This document shows, piece after piece, positions 14,821 to 21,540 of a stretch of DNA of 21,540 nt. Made by a program: the position numbers and the translations under genes. The first letter of the stretch is position 1. Each line of letters starts with the position of its first letter. Location of the stretch: positions 1-21,540 of IMG/VR virus record IMGVR_UViG_3300036853_000083. The stretch is one strand, 5' to 3'. The DNA is from a virus. The notes beneath the pieces were generated by a model. The model was not told where the DNA came from. It saw only the letters and a list, made by a program, of their open reading frames with translations, and ran no database searches.

Positions 14821-14829
14821 GGAGGCTCC

Positions 14830-16458
14830 GTGCCGAACATTCGCGAGAACAGCGCGCCGCAGGGCCTCGGTATCAACCCGAGCGAGACCGGCATCAACGC
14901 CACGGCAGCGGCCGCGCGTCGCATTGGATCGTCGTATCGGGAGGCTGCGGATGCCACCGGCGACCTCGGGCAGCGGATCGGGTCGGCCATCCGCACGGTC
15001 GGCGACGTCGCGGTCAAGTTCGAGGACCACCGCGAGATCAGCGCCGGCGCCGCCAAGTTTGCTGAGCTCCAGGATAACCTCACGCAGGAGTGGAACAAGC
15101 GCGCCAAGGAGGCCGACCCGAACGATCCGACGGTCGCGCAGAAGTTCCGCGAGGAGGTGGTCGAGCCGGCTCTGGAGAATTTCTCGGGCGGGTTCAACAC
15201 TGAAAACAGCATGCGCTTTGCGGAGCAGAAGGTCGAGCATCTCCGCACGCACATGTTCCAAAAAACGGCCGCGGACATGTCCACGCTGGCCGGCATCGCG
15301 GTGCGGAAGAATATCGCCGATTCCACGACGGCCATGACGAACACGGCGATCACCGACCCGTCGTCGGTGCCGACGCTGCTCGACGGTGTGGATCATTCGA
15401 TCTCTGGCGTCGTGGGTTCAAGCCCGACCATGAGCGCGACCGATGCCGCGCGGGTGACCTCAGAGGTATCGACGGCGACCAAGCGCGCGATCGTGCACGC
15501 CGGCGCGATCGGCGCCATCCAAAAGTCGGGTGACCCGGAGCGCACGGCCGAGGAGTGGATCAAGAAATACCCCAACCTGATCGACGGCAGCGAGGCGAAG
15601 GCGCTGGCCGGCAATGCGCGGCAGCAGATCCGCGCCCGCAACTATGACGACCAGGTCGAGCGGCGGCGCGCCAAAGAGGCCGCGCAGGACAAGTCCACCG
15701 AACTCACCAACCAATACCTGATTGACGTGCGCTCGCGCGACCCCCGGATCGCCAGCGACCCGACGGCGGTCAAGATCCTCAACGATACGGACCTGACCAA
15801 GCAGGACAAGAACAACCTGCTCAACTACGTCGACCGCACGCTCAAGCCCGAGACCAACAGCCGGCTTTCCCAGCAGACGTTCGTCGGCCTGTTGCGGGAT
15901 CTGCGCGCGCCGGACGCCGATCCTGACACCGTGATGCAAAAGGCCTGGGACGCGCGCCTTAAGGATCCGGGCCAGGCCGGCAGTATGACGGAGCAAGATT
16001 TCAACCAGTTCCGGCAGGAGGTTGTCGCGCGCAAAACGCCGGAGGGGGCCGCGCTGGAGCGCGACCGGTCGCTGTTCTTCAAGCAGTACGCCGGTACCAT
16101 AGCCGGTACCGGCTACGACCCGGCCATGGGATCGCCGAAGCTCTACAACGCCGAGGCCGATGCTCGCCGGATGGAATCGATGCTGCGCAGCAAGGGGCTC
16201 GACCCGCATCTCGCATACGACCCATCGTCCGAATACTTCCTCGGCCGCCCGCAGCGGCTGCAGAAATGGCAGCAGTCCATGCAGATGGACCTGTCCCTGC
16301 GCGCGGAGGGCACGCAGGCCGCTACCGCGACGCGGCCCGAGGTGCCATTCGAGCTCCGCGGAATCGCGGACGTGTCCTACAACCGCTCGAAAAACCTGTG
16401 GCGGGACAATGTCACGGGCAAGATCTACGACGCGTCGGGCAAGGAGGTCGGCAAGTGA
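14830..16458 (+). CDS. Internal virion protein, medium (T7 gp15-like position)
   Basis: A 542-residue, highly charged, helix-rich protein. It opens with a Gly/Asn/Ala segment (ENSAPQGLGINPSETGINATAAAARR), followed by long helices (ATGDLGQRIGSAIRTVGDVAVKFEDHREISAGAAKFAELQ). This opening, and the later 'NFSGGFNTENSMRFAEQKVEHLRTHMF', is the form taken by ejected core proteins in many podoviruses of rhizobia and pseudomonads, in my recollection. There is no signal peptide or clear membrane span. The start is GTG 14830, set by GGAGG at 14821-14825 four bases earlier. Its end overlaps the next gene by four bases (GTGA), and AAGGAGG inside its last codons serves as the ribosome site of that gene. 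Expected role: part of the DNA-ejection conduit across the periplasm. Confidence 0.78.
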   Translation: MPNIRENSAPQGLGINPSETGINATAAAARRIGSSYREAADATGDLGQRIGSAIRTVGDVAVKFEDHREISAGAAKFAELQDNLTQEWNKRAKEADPNDPTVAQKFREEVVEPALENFSGGFNTENSMRFAEQKVEHLRTHMFQKTAADMSTLAGIAVRKNIADSTTAMTNTAITDPSSVPTLLDGVDHSISGVVGSSPTMSATDAARVTSEVSTATKRAIVHAGAIGAIQKSGDPERTAEEWIKKYPNLIDGSEAKALAGNARQQIRARNYDDQVERRRAKEAAQDKSTELTNQYLIDVRSRDPRIASDPTAVKILNDTDLTKQDKNNLLNYVDRTLKPETNSRLSQQTFVGLLRDLRAPDADPDTVMQKAWDARLKDPGQAGSMTEQDFNQFRQEVVARKTPEGAALERDRSLFFKQYAGTIAGTGYDPAMGSPKLYNAEADARRMESMLRSKGLDPHLAYDPSSEYFLGRPQRLQKWQQSMQMDLSLRAEGTQAATATRPEVPFELRGIADVSYNRSKNLWRDNVTGKIYDASGKEVGK

Positions 16459-19400
16459 CCGACGATGGCTGGGAGAAGGTCGCGCAGCCGGCCGCCGATG
16501 ATGGCTGGGAGCCGGTGCCGCGCGCGGAGCGGCCGGCGCCGGACGTCGGGGAGGCGCTGCCCGAGGCGTTCATGGCGCGCGTGCGCGCGGGCGAGGCGCT
16601 CGGCCGGGTGCTGCAGGCCGCCGGCAAGGGCGCCGAGGAGGGCGCCGGGCCCGGCACGCCGACCGGCTTTGAGGACGACACGCTGAACTATCTGATCGAC
16701 AAGGGCGTCTTCCATGACCCGGCCACGGGCCGCCCGGGGCCGCTCCAGATGGCGAACGAGGCCATCCTGCTGCCGGCCGCCCAGCTCTGGCAGGGCATCA
16801 CCCGCGCGATCTCTGGGGGCATCCACGGCGCCGGCGGGGCGATGGAGCAGGTCGTCACCGAGTTCGGCGGCACGTCCGGCGAGGCCGCGCGCGCCAAGCG
16901 CGAGGTGATCAACTTCGGCAATTGGGCCATGATCGAGGGCGGCATGGGCCGGTTCTCGCGGCCGAGCGTCGAGGCGGCGTCCGTCATGGACCGCACCGTC
17001 GGCACCATCCCGGCGGAGGCCGACTTTGCCGCCGCCGGCAAGGTGCTTGAGAGCCCGCACGCGGAGGCCAACCTGCGCCGCATGTGGCAGGAAGAAGGCG
17101 TCCACCCCGCCGAGGCCGTGCACGACGCGGCGACCGATGCCTTCCTGAAGCACGAGATCACCGCGCCGCGGGAAGTGGTCAAGCTGGAGCCGGAGATCGA
17201 GGCCGTCCTGGAGGAGACCGGCGGGAAGCCCGGCAGCCTGTCTGCGGCGGTCACTGAGCCCGGTGACGTGCCGCTGGATGTCCAGCCAGCCCAACCGGCC
17301 GGCAGCCTCACAGCGGCCGCGCAGAAGGCCGCGGAGACTCTGTTCGACGTCGGCCGGGACATCCAGATGAAACTGGCCCCGATGGCGCGTGGCTCGGTCG
17401 AGAGCATGGCGACCGTCAAGGACTACATGAACGCGATGCGGCGTAACGCCTGGGACTGGTCCCGTATTGATACTGATATCCAGACGCGGTTCACGCCCGA
17501 GCAGCGCGCGCGCATGTGGAACGCCATGGACGAGGAAAGCTTGTCCCTTCGGCTGGGCGAGCCGGAGAGTGCCCGCCAGCATCAGGGCTTGGCCACGCTG
17601 ACCCCGGAGGAACGGGCAGCGGTGGTCGAGCTCGACACCCGCCAACAGATCGCCTGGCTGCGCGCGCGCGATCTTGGCATGGTCGAGGGCGATGGTATCG
17701 CGATGCACGCGCCGCGCATGGTCATCAATATCGAGAAGGGCGCGCTGGAGCGGGAAGGCGTGATGCCGCTCGACGCCATGGGCTACGACCTCCGGACCCG
17801 CACGCCCGGCATAAAGCACCGCAAATATGTGGAGGTCGAGGAAACTGAGCGGGCGGCGAAGGTCAAATATGGCGAGCAGGCCGTGGTCGCGCGCGACATC
17901 CGCACCGTCGCGCTGGCGACCGCCCAGCTCGAGGACGCGATCGCCGGCCGGTCGCTGATAGAAAACATAAAGGACGTGGGCAAGCGCACCGGCGAGGATG
18001 TGGTCGCGGAGGGCTTCAACCCGGGTGGCTGGTTCACCATCGAACATCCCGCGTTCAAAACCTGGCGGCCGAAGTTCTCCGAGGTCGACGGCAAGGTCGA
18101 GGCGGTGAAGGACAGCGCCGGCAACCCTGTGTTCGAGCAGGTTCCGATCTACGTCCGCGGCGACTTCGAGGGGCCGCTGCGCTCGGCGATGTGGGGAAAG
18201 TCTGGCGATGCCTACAGCGCGATGATGTCGCTCAAGGGCAAGACCATGAGCCTGATCATGAACTCGCCCATGATCCACAACCTGGTGGAATACGGCCGCG
18301 CCATGCCGGCGATGCCGGTCCGGATGCTGACCCTGAAGACCTATTTCGACGGTTTCCGTGCGAAGGGCGATCCCGCCGTCATGCATGAGGCGATCAATGC
18401 TGGCCTCGTTCCGATCGGAAAGCGCTTCTTCAACCAGGACATCAACGCCGTCATGGAGACGCCGGACCTGACGCCGGGCCGTTCCTGGACCTCGAAGGTG
18501 CTGGCCGCGGTGCCGGGCCTGTTCGATGAGGCCGCAGGCGTGGCTGTGAAGCGCGCGATCGATAAGGCGGGTGATTTTTGGCACAACACCCTGCTGTGGG
18601 ACCGGATCGCTGACCTTCAGGCCGGCCTCTATGTGAACTTCCGCTCGGACATGATCGCGAAGGGAATGGACCAGACCACCGCTTCCCGTATCGCCGCCCA
18701 CTACGCCAACCGGTACGCCGGCGCGCTGCCGAAAGAAGCGATGAGCGAGGCCGCCACCAAGGTTGCGAACTTCATGCTGTTCTCGCGGTCCTTCACCCTT
18801 GGCAACCTGGGCGTGATGAAGGACATGCTGACCGGCCTGCCGAAAGACGTGTTGGCGCAGATCGAGCGCGATGCGGGTTTCCGCGCCGGCGCGATCGAGG
18901 GCGCCGAGGTCGTCGCGCAGGAGGCGGCGCAGTCGGCAAAAGCCATCGCGCGCCGCAAGGCCATGATGGTCGTCGGCCTCGACGTCGCGCTGATGGTCGT
19001 CGGAAATTCGGTTTTGCAGAGTGCCTTCAATGTGATGCTTGGCCAGAGCGACCTCGGCGAGGAGGGACACGAGTACCTTCGCCGGTTCCGCGACGTGCTG
19101 AACGAGGCCTCGGTGCACCCGCTTTCGCTGCTCAACCCGTTTGGTGTCGCCGAGCGGATGAGCGCAACCCACGAGAACGAGCCCGGCCGCAAGGATCGCA
19201 TCCTGGTCGGCTACGCCAAGGACGGCACAGCTATCTACGCCCGCAACCCCGTCGGCAAGATCGGCGAGGAATTCTCCGGCTATTTCGGCAGCCCGATCGA
19301 CATGCTGCGCAAGAAGCAGGGCACCATTGCGCGGCCGCTAATGCAGATCCTGTCGAATGATGCCGGTTTCGGCCGCAAGGTCTACGATCCCACCGCGGAC

Positions 19401-19868
19401 GCGCCGGCAAAATATGCCGGTAACGTCTGGGCGATCGTGAAGCATCTGGTCGGCTCGCAACTGCCGGAAGGGCAGATCACCGCGTTCTCCGATCTTGTGA
19501 AGGGCGAGGGCGACAGCACTGTGAATGCATTGCAAGCATTCGGCCCGATCGTCGGCACCACATTCTCGAAGGGTGCGCCGGGTGGGCCCGCAGTGGGCGA
19601 GATGTATTATGCCAAGACGCAGCATCAGTTCGCCGTCGACCAGGCATTGCCGGACATTCGCAAGCAGATCAGGCGCGGCGATATCGACGGCGCAATCGGA
19701 CGCATGACCGAGCTCGACGTCCCGCAGGGGCTGCAGCGCTACTACATCAAGACGACCCTGAACCCCGCCCTCCGGATGAGCCCGCGCGCGGTGCGAGACT
19801 TTTACCTGCACGCCACGCCGGAGCAGCGGCAGCGCTTCGACCGCGCTCGTGGTGCGATGCCGCAGTAG
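16455..19868 (+). CDS. Internal virion protein, large (T7 gp16-like position)
   Basis: A 1137-residue protein, third and largest of the ejection set. GTG 16455 is preferred: AAGGAGG (16441-16447) lies seven bases before it and it overlaps the previous stop as GTGA. The longer in-frame start at 16266 would bury it in another gene. The N-terminus repeats a short acidic-aromatic motif (DDGWEKV at 3-9, DDGWEPV at 15-21), a pattern common in large phage core proteins. Helical regions follow. A middle part (about 598-760: MSLIMNSPMIHNLVEYG, DKAGDFWHNTLLWDRIADLQAGLYV, NFMLFSRSFTLGNLGVMKDML) looks conserved-type. A hydrophobic stretch MMVVGLDVALMVVGNSVLQS near 838-857 could enter the inner membrane. 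I see no lytic transglycosylase motif, although T7 gp16 has one. Confidence 0.8.
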   Translation: MTDDGWEKVAQPAADDGWEPVPRAERPAPDVGEALPEAFMARVRAGEALGRVLQAAGKGAEEGAGPGTPTGFEDDTLNYLIDKGVFHDPATGRPGPLQMANEAILLPAAQLWQGITRAISGGIHGAGGAMEQVVTEFGGTSGEAARAKREVINFGNWAMIEGGMGRFSRPSVEAASVMDRTVGTIPAEADFAAAGKVLESPHAEANLRRMWQEEGVHPAEAVHDAATDAFLKHEITAPREVVKLEPEIEAVLEETGGKPGSLSAAVTEPGDVPLDVQPAQPAGSLTAAAQKAAETLFDVGRDIQMKLAPMARGSVESMATVKDYMNAMRRNAWDWSRIDTDIQTRFTPEQRARMWNAMDEESLSLRLGEPESARQHQGLATLTPEERAAVVELDTRQQIAWLRARDLGMVEGDGIAMHAPRMVINIEKGALEREGVMPLDAMGYDLRTRTPGIKHRKYVEVEETERAAKVKYGEQAVVARDIRTVALATAQLEDAIAGRSLIENIKDVGKRTGEDVVAEGFNPGGWFTIEHPAFKTWRPKFSEVDGKVEAVKDSAGNPVFEQVPIYVRGDFEGPLRSAMWGKSGDAYSAMMSLKGKTMSLIMNSPMIHNLVEYGRAMPAMPVRMLTLKTYFDGFRAKGDPAVMHEAINAGLVPIGKRFFNQDINAVMETPDLTPGRSWTSKVLAAVPGLFDEAAGVAVKRAIDKAGDFWHNTLLWDRIADLQAGLYVNFRSDMIAKGMDQTTASRIAAHYANRYAGALPKEAMSEAATKVANFMLFSRSFTLGNLGVMKDMLTGLPKDVLAQIERDAGFRAGAIEGAEVVAQEAAQSAKAIARRKAMMVVGLDVALMVVGNSVLQSAFNVMLGQSDLGEEGHEYLRRFRDVLNEASVHPLSLLNPFGVAERMSATHENEPGRKDRILVGYAKDGTAIYARNPVGKIGEEFSGYFGSPIDMLRKKQGTIARPLMQILSNDAGFGRKVYDPTADAPAKYAGNVWAIVKHLVGSQLPEGQITAFSDLVKGEGDSTVNALQAFGPIVGTTFSKGAPGGPAVGEMYYAKTQHQFAVDQALPDIRKQIRRGDIDGAIGRMTELDVPQGLQRYYIKTTLNPALRMSPRAVRDFYLHATPEQRQRFDRARGAMPQ

Positions 19869-19873
19869 GCGTC

Positions 19874-19912
19874 GTGCGTTGTTGCCGGGGATGGTTCCGC
19901 CATCTTCCCGGC
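19874..19912 (+). promoter_or_regulatory. Repeated element copy 5: GTGCGTTGTT plus stem-loop abutting a start codon
   Basis: The 10-mer is at 19874-19883 and shares 19 bases with copy 2. The stem starts at the next base: GCCGGG + GATGG (19884-19894), loop TTCCG, CCATC (19900-19904), a two-base bulge, and CCCGGC (19907-19912). That is eleven pairs in all, ending exactly where the ATG of the fibre-like gene begins. No Shine-Dalgarno sequence is visible, so the stem may control translation as well. Candidate promoter and leader. Confidence 0.55.
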
Positions 19913-21034
19913 ATGGCACAGATCAGAAACCTCCTCGTCACGCTCATGCTGATGGTCGGGATTTTCCCTGCCGTCGCCCAGCAGTTCAACACCATCCCCG
20001 ATCATTCGTTTATCGGACGGATAGGCACCGGCAGCGGATCAGGGCCGTCTCAGGCCGTGCCATGGACGGCTCTGCCGGCGCTGATGGGAGTGCCATTTGG
20101 CCCACAATCGTGCTCGACCAACAATTGGTTCCGGACGCTGAGTTCCGCCGGCGTGCTGGGGTGCGCGCAGCCTGCATTCTCAAACCTGAGCGGATCGCTG
20201 CCGAATTCTCAGATGGCTGCAATGGCGGCGAACACGACGAAGTGCAATGCCACAGCCGGGTCGGCTGTGCCGACGGATTGCACGGCGTCCACGATGCGGA
20301 CCAACATGGGCGTTGTCATCGGGACGAACGTGCAGGCGTGGGATACCGATCTGGACTGCATCGCAGCGTTGTCCTCCACGGGCGTCATATCGCGAACGGG
20401 CGCCGGAACGTGCTCGGCGGGCGCGTTGGCGCTGAGCGGCCTTGCGACCGGGACGCAGGACACGGTTATCGGCTATTGGGGCTCGACGACCGCAACCGCA
20501 ATAGCGATCAACAACTGCTCGGGCGCGCTCACCTATTCGACCTCGACGCACACGTTCGGCTGCAATGCGACGGCCGGTACCGGCACGGTGACGTCGGTGA
20601 CGTGCGGCACCGGCCTATCGGGCGGCACGTTCACGACCACGGGAACTTGCGCCACGGCGCTGACGAGCATCACTAACTCGCTCGGTGCTGACGTCGCCAT
20701 GAACAATACGGCCAATTATTTCGACGGCCCATCCGTTGCGCAAGGCACGAGCGGGACGTGGTTGGCATCGGGGACCGTGACCGTCAGCGACTCCGGCGCG
20801 TCGGCAGCGTTCTATTGCAAGCTCTGGGATGGAACGACCGTCATCTCAAGCGCATCGGCTTATAGTGGGTCGGGCACGCAGCGCATGGCCATTGCTCTGT
20901 CGGGCGTCATCGCCAGCCCCGCCGCGAATATCAAGATTAGTTGTCGCGACGTCACGACCACAAACGGCTCAATCAATTTCAACACGACAGGCAACTCGAA
21001 AGACAGCACGCTGACCGCTGTTCGAATTCAGTAG
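19913..21034 (+). CDS. Tail-fibre-like protein with Sec signal peptide
   Basis: A 373-residue protein. Residues 1-22 form a clear Sec signal peptide: Arg near the start, a hydrophobic core LLVTLMLMVGIF, and PAVA before QQ as a signal peptidase I site. The mature start (FNTIPDHSFIGRIGTGSGSGPSQAVPW) and the repeat GTVTSVTCGTGLSGGTFTTTGTC are typical of rhizobial phage and prophage tail-fibre proteins. The rest is Ser/Thr/Gly/Ala-rich beta structure. About 12 Cys are spread along the mature chain (e.g. SCS, GCA, KCN, DCT, DCI, TCS, NCS, GCN, TCG, TCA, YCK, SCR), far more than in the other structural proteins here, suggesting disulfides formed after export. ATG 19913 is used because upstream codons lie in the repeated element. 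It may be a virion fibre or an exported surface protein; the first is favoured by context. Confidence 0.7.
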   Translation: MAQIRNLLVTLMLMVGIFPAVAQQFNTIPDHSFIGRIGTGSGSGPSQAVPWTALPALMGVPFGPQSCSTNNWFRTLSSAGVLGCAQPAFSNLSGSLPNSQMAAMAANTTKCNATAGSAVPTDCTASTMRTNMGVVIGTNVQAWDTDLDCIAALSSTGVISRTGAGTCSAGALALSGLATGTQDTVIGYWGSTTATAIAINNCSGALTYSTSTHTFGCNATAGTGTVTSVTCGTGLSGGTFTTTGTCATALTSITNSLGADVAMNNTANYFDGPSVAQGTSGTWLASGTVTVSDSGASAAFYCKLWDGTTVISSASAYSGSGTQRMAIALSGVIASPAANIKISCRDVTTTNGSINFNTTGNSKDSTLTAVRIQ

Positions 21035-21054
21035 CAGCCAGCTATTGCTCTATT

Positions 21055-21090
21055 GTGGGTTGTCCGCTAGAATCTTCCCGGTTGGGAAGA
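21055..21090 (+). promoter_or_regulatory. Degenerate sixth copy of the repeated element (tentative)
   Basis: GTGGGTTGTC at 21055-21064 matches the 10-mer at eight of ten bases, on the same strand and in the only remaining gap between genes. A seven-pair stem TCTTCCC (21073-21079), loop GGTT, GGGAAGA (21084-21090) ends exactly at the next ATG, as in copy 5. No T-tract follows, so it is not a standard terminator for the fibre-like gene. The match alone is weak; the shared arrangement is what makes it worth listing. Confidence 0.3.
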
Positions 21091-21540
21091 ATGTCCTATT
21101 CATTTAAAGAGATGGAAGCGCTCTGCCTCGACTTGGCTAAGGACGCCGAGCCGCTTGAAGCTGGTGCGCTCCGCGAGATCGCGAAGAACTATGCGGACGC
21201 TGCCGCAACTGAGACGCCGTGTAAGTCTGTCACCCGACCTATCCTGCTGATCGCTGCAGTCATTTACGCGATTTGGACGCCGCTCTACTTCCTCTGGCCT
21301 GCTTACGAGCCCGCTCCTCGCCCACCAGGCGCCAAGGTTGAGCAAGTCATGGGGTTTGTAAAAGCCGCGGACGGCCGCTACACAACGCGCACTTACAAAT
21401 TCGGAGCACACGAAGTCTTCGTCACCGAATCGCGCCAGTGGATACATCCTGATGACCCACTTGTCGTATACGAGGATGACAAGCCATTGCCGAAAGAGAA
21501 CTACGACTTCAGCGATCCGAAGAACACCTGGCGCTTCGTG
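21091..21540 (+). CDS. Hypothetical membrane-anchored protein, incomplete at the window edge
   Basis: Open from ATG 21091 to the last base (150 codons, no stop reached). The N-terminal 45 residues are a soluble helical part (MSYSFKEMEALCLDLAKDAEPLEAGAL..), residues 50-69 are one strong membrane segment (PILLIAAVIYAIWTPLYFLW), and a Pro-rich link (EPAPRPPGA) leads to a C-terminal domain with mixed strands (GFVKAADGRYTTRTYKF, PLVVYEDDKPLPKENYDF). This would put the N-terminus inside and the C-terminal domain in the periplasm, or the reverse. I recognise no family. Codons are less GC-biased than in the genes before it (TTT, AAA, TCA, GTA, ATA appear), so it may have a different origin, e.g. a lysis, cargo or host-derived gene. 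Confidence 0.65.
   Translation, partial: MSYSFKEMEALCLDLAKDAEPLEAGALREIAKNYADAAATETPCKSVTRPILLIAAVIYAIWTPLYFLWPAYEPAPRPPGAKVEQVMGFVKAADGRYTTRTYKFGAHEVFVTESRQWIHPDDPLVVYEDDKPLPKENYDFSDPKNTWRFV

Noticed and set aside
16088-16113. Doubled GCCGGTACC in the medium internal virion gene
   Set aside because: It encodes a simple Ala-Gly-Thr repeat within a coding region; no sign of a site function.
16266-16454. Upstream extension of the large internal virion protein to ATG 16266
   Set aside because: It lies wholly inside the preceding gene in another frame and reads as low-complexity sequence; GTG 16455 has AAGGAGG and a GTGA overlap.
16425-19172. Minus-strand frame of 915 codons opposite the large internal virion protein
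   Set aside because: Length comes from strong GC bias at third positions; it has no plausible domains, and the + strand start has a perfect ribosome site.
20290-20375. GCGTTGTC matches to the repeated element inside the fibre-like gene
   Set aside because: Only 6-7 bases match, they are in coding sequence, and no stem follows in the usual place.
21100-21447. Minus-strand frame of 115 codons at the right end
   Set aside because: The + strand frame over the same bases has a clear membrane segment and stays open to the window edge; the minus frame shows nothing recognisable.
1-21540. tRNA, CRISPR array, insertion sequence, integrase or attachment site
   Set aside because: I looked for cloverleaf ends, regularly spaced repeats, transposase motifs and long terminal repeats and saw none that I could support.

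Overview
The window is the structural (packaging, head, tail, ejection) half of a podovirus-type phage or prophage. The DNA is GC-rich, coding is almost wholly on the + strand, and genes are tightly packed. The Shine-Dalgarno sequences (AAGGAGG, AAAGGAG, AAGGAGAG), GC-biased third codon positions and CRP-like operator spacing suggest an alphaproteobacterial host, perhaps a Bradyrhizobium-like Hyphomicrobiales. This assignment comes from composition and protein style only. Nothing here (integrase, repressor, attachment site, host gene) shows whether it is integrated.

Layout. 1-353: a non-coding leader with palindromes, an exact TGTGA-N6-TCACA site, a strong G-quadruplex motif and the first copy of a repeated element. 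354-2304: small and large terminase. 2384-6821: three small hypothetical genes, portal, two more small genes (one Bbp19-like), scaffold, and a Cys-cluster protein. 7023-8941: major capsid protein, a probable decoration or cement protein, and two short unknown genes, ended by an intrinsic terminator. 9041-14289: tail adaptor (tail tubular A type) and very large nozzle (tail tubular B type). 14290-19868: three internal virion (ejection) proteins of rising size, in the order of T7 gp14-gp15-gp16. 19913-21034: a tail-fibre-like, Cys-rich protein with a Sec signal peptide. 21091-end: an incomplete membrane-protein gene of different character.

The genes fit one assembly line. TerS/TerL pump DNA through the portal into a shell of capsid protein built on the scaffold. 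The adaptor and nozzle then close the vertex, and the ejection proteins leave with the DNA. The closest named relatives I can suggest from family resemblance are Bordetella phage BPP-1-like podoviruses.

The most notable signal is not a gene. The exact 10-mer GTGCGTTGTT (wider consensus about GGCGTYGTGCGTTGTTG) occurs five times, always on the + strand. It lies in the leader and in each of the four gaps of more than 40 bases between structural genes up to the fibre. Each copy is followed within 0-7 bases by a potential RNA stem-loop, weak in one case. One copy starts three bases after the T-tract of the intrinsic terminator. A degenerate sixth copy precedes the last gene. I interpret this as a phage-specific promoter (or antitermination/RNA element) dividing the late genes into units: terminase; portal-scaffold; capsid; tail plus ejection; fibre.

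Other points of interest: the adaptor carries a LamG-like lectin domain apparently inserted inside a carbohydrate-binding-type repeat; related repeats recur in the nozzle; and the fibre-like protein seems built for export and disulfide bonding.
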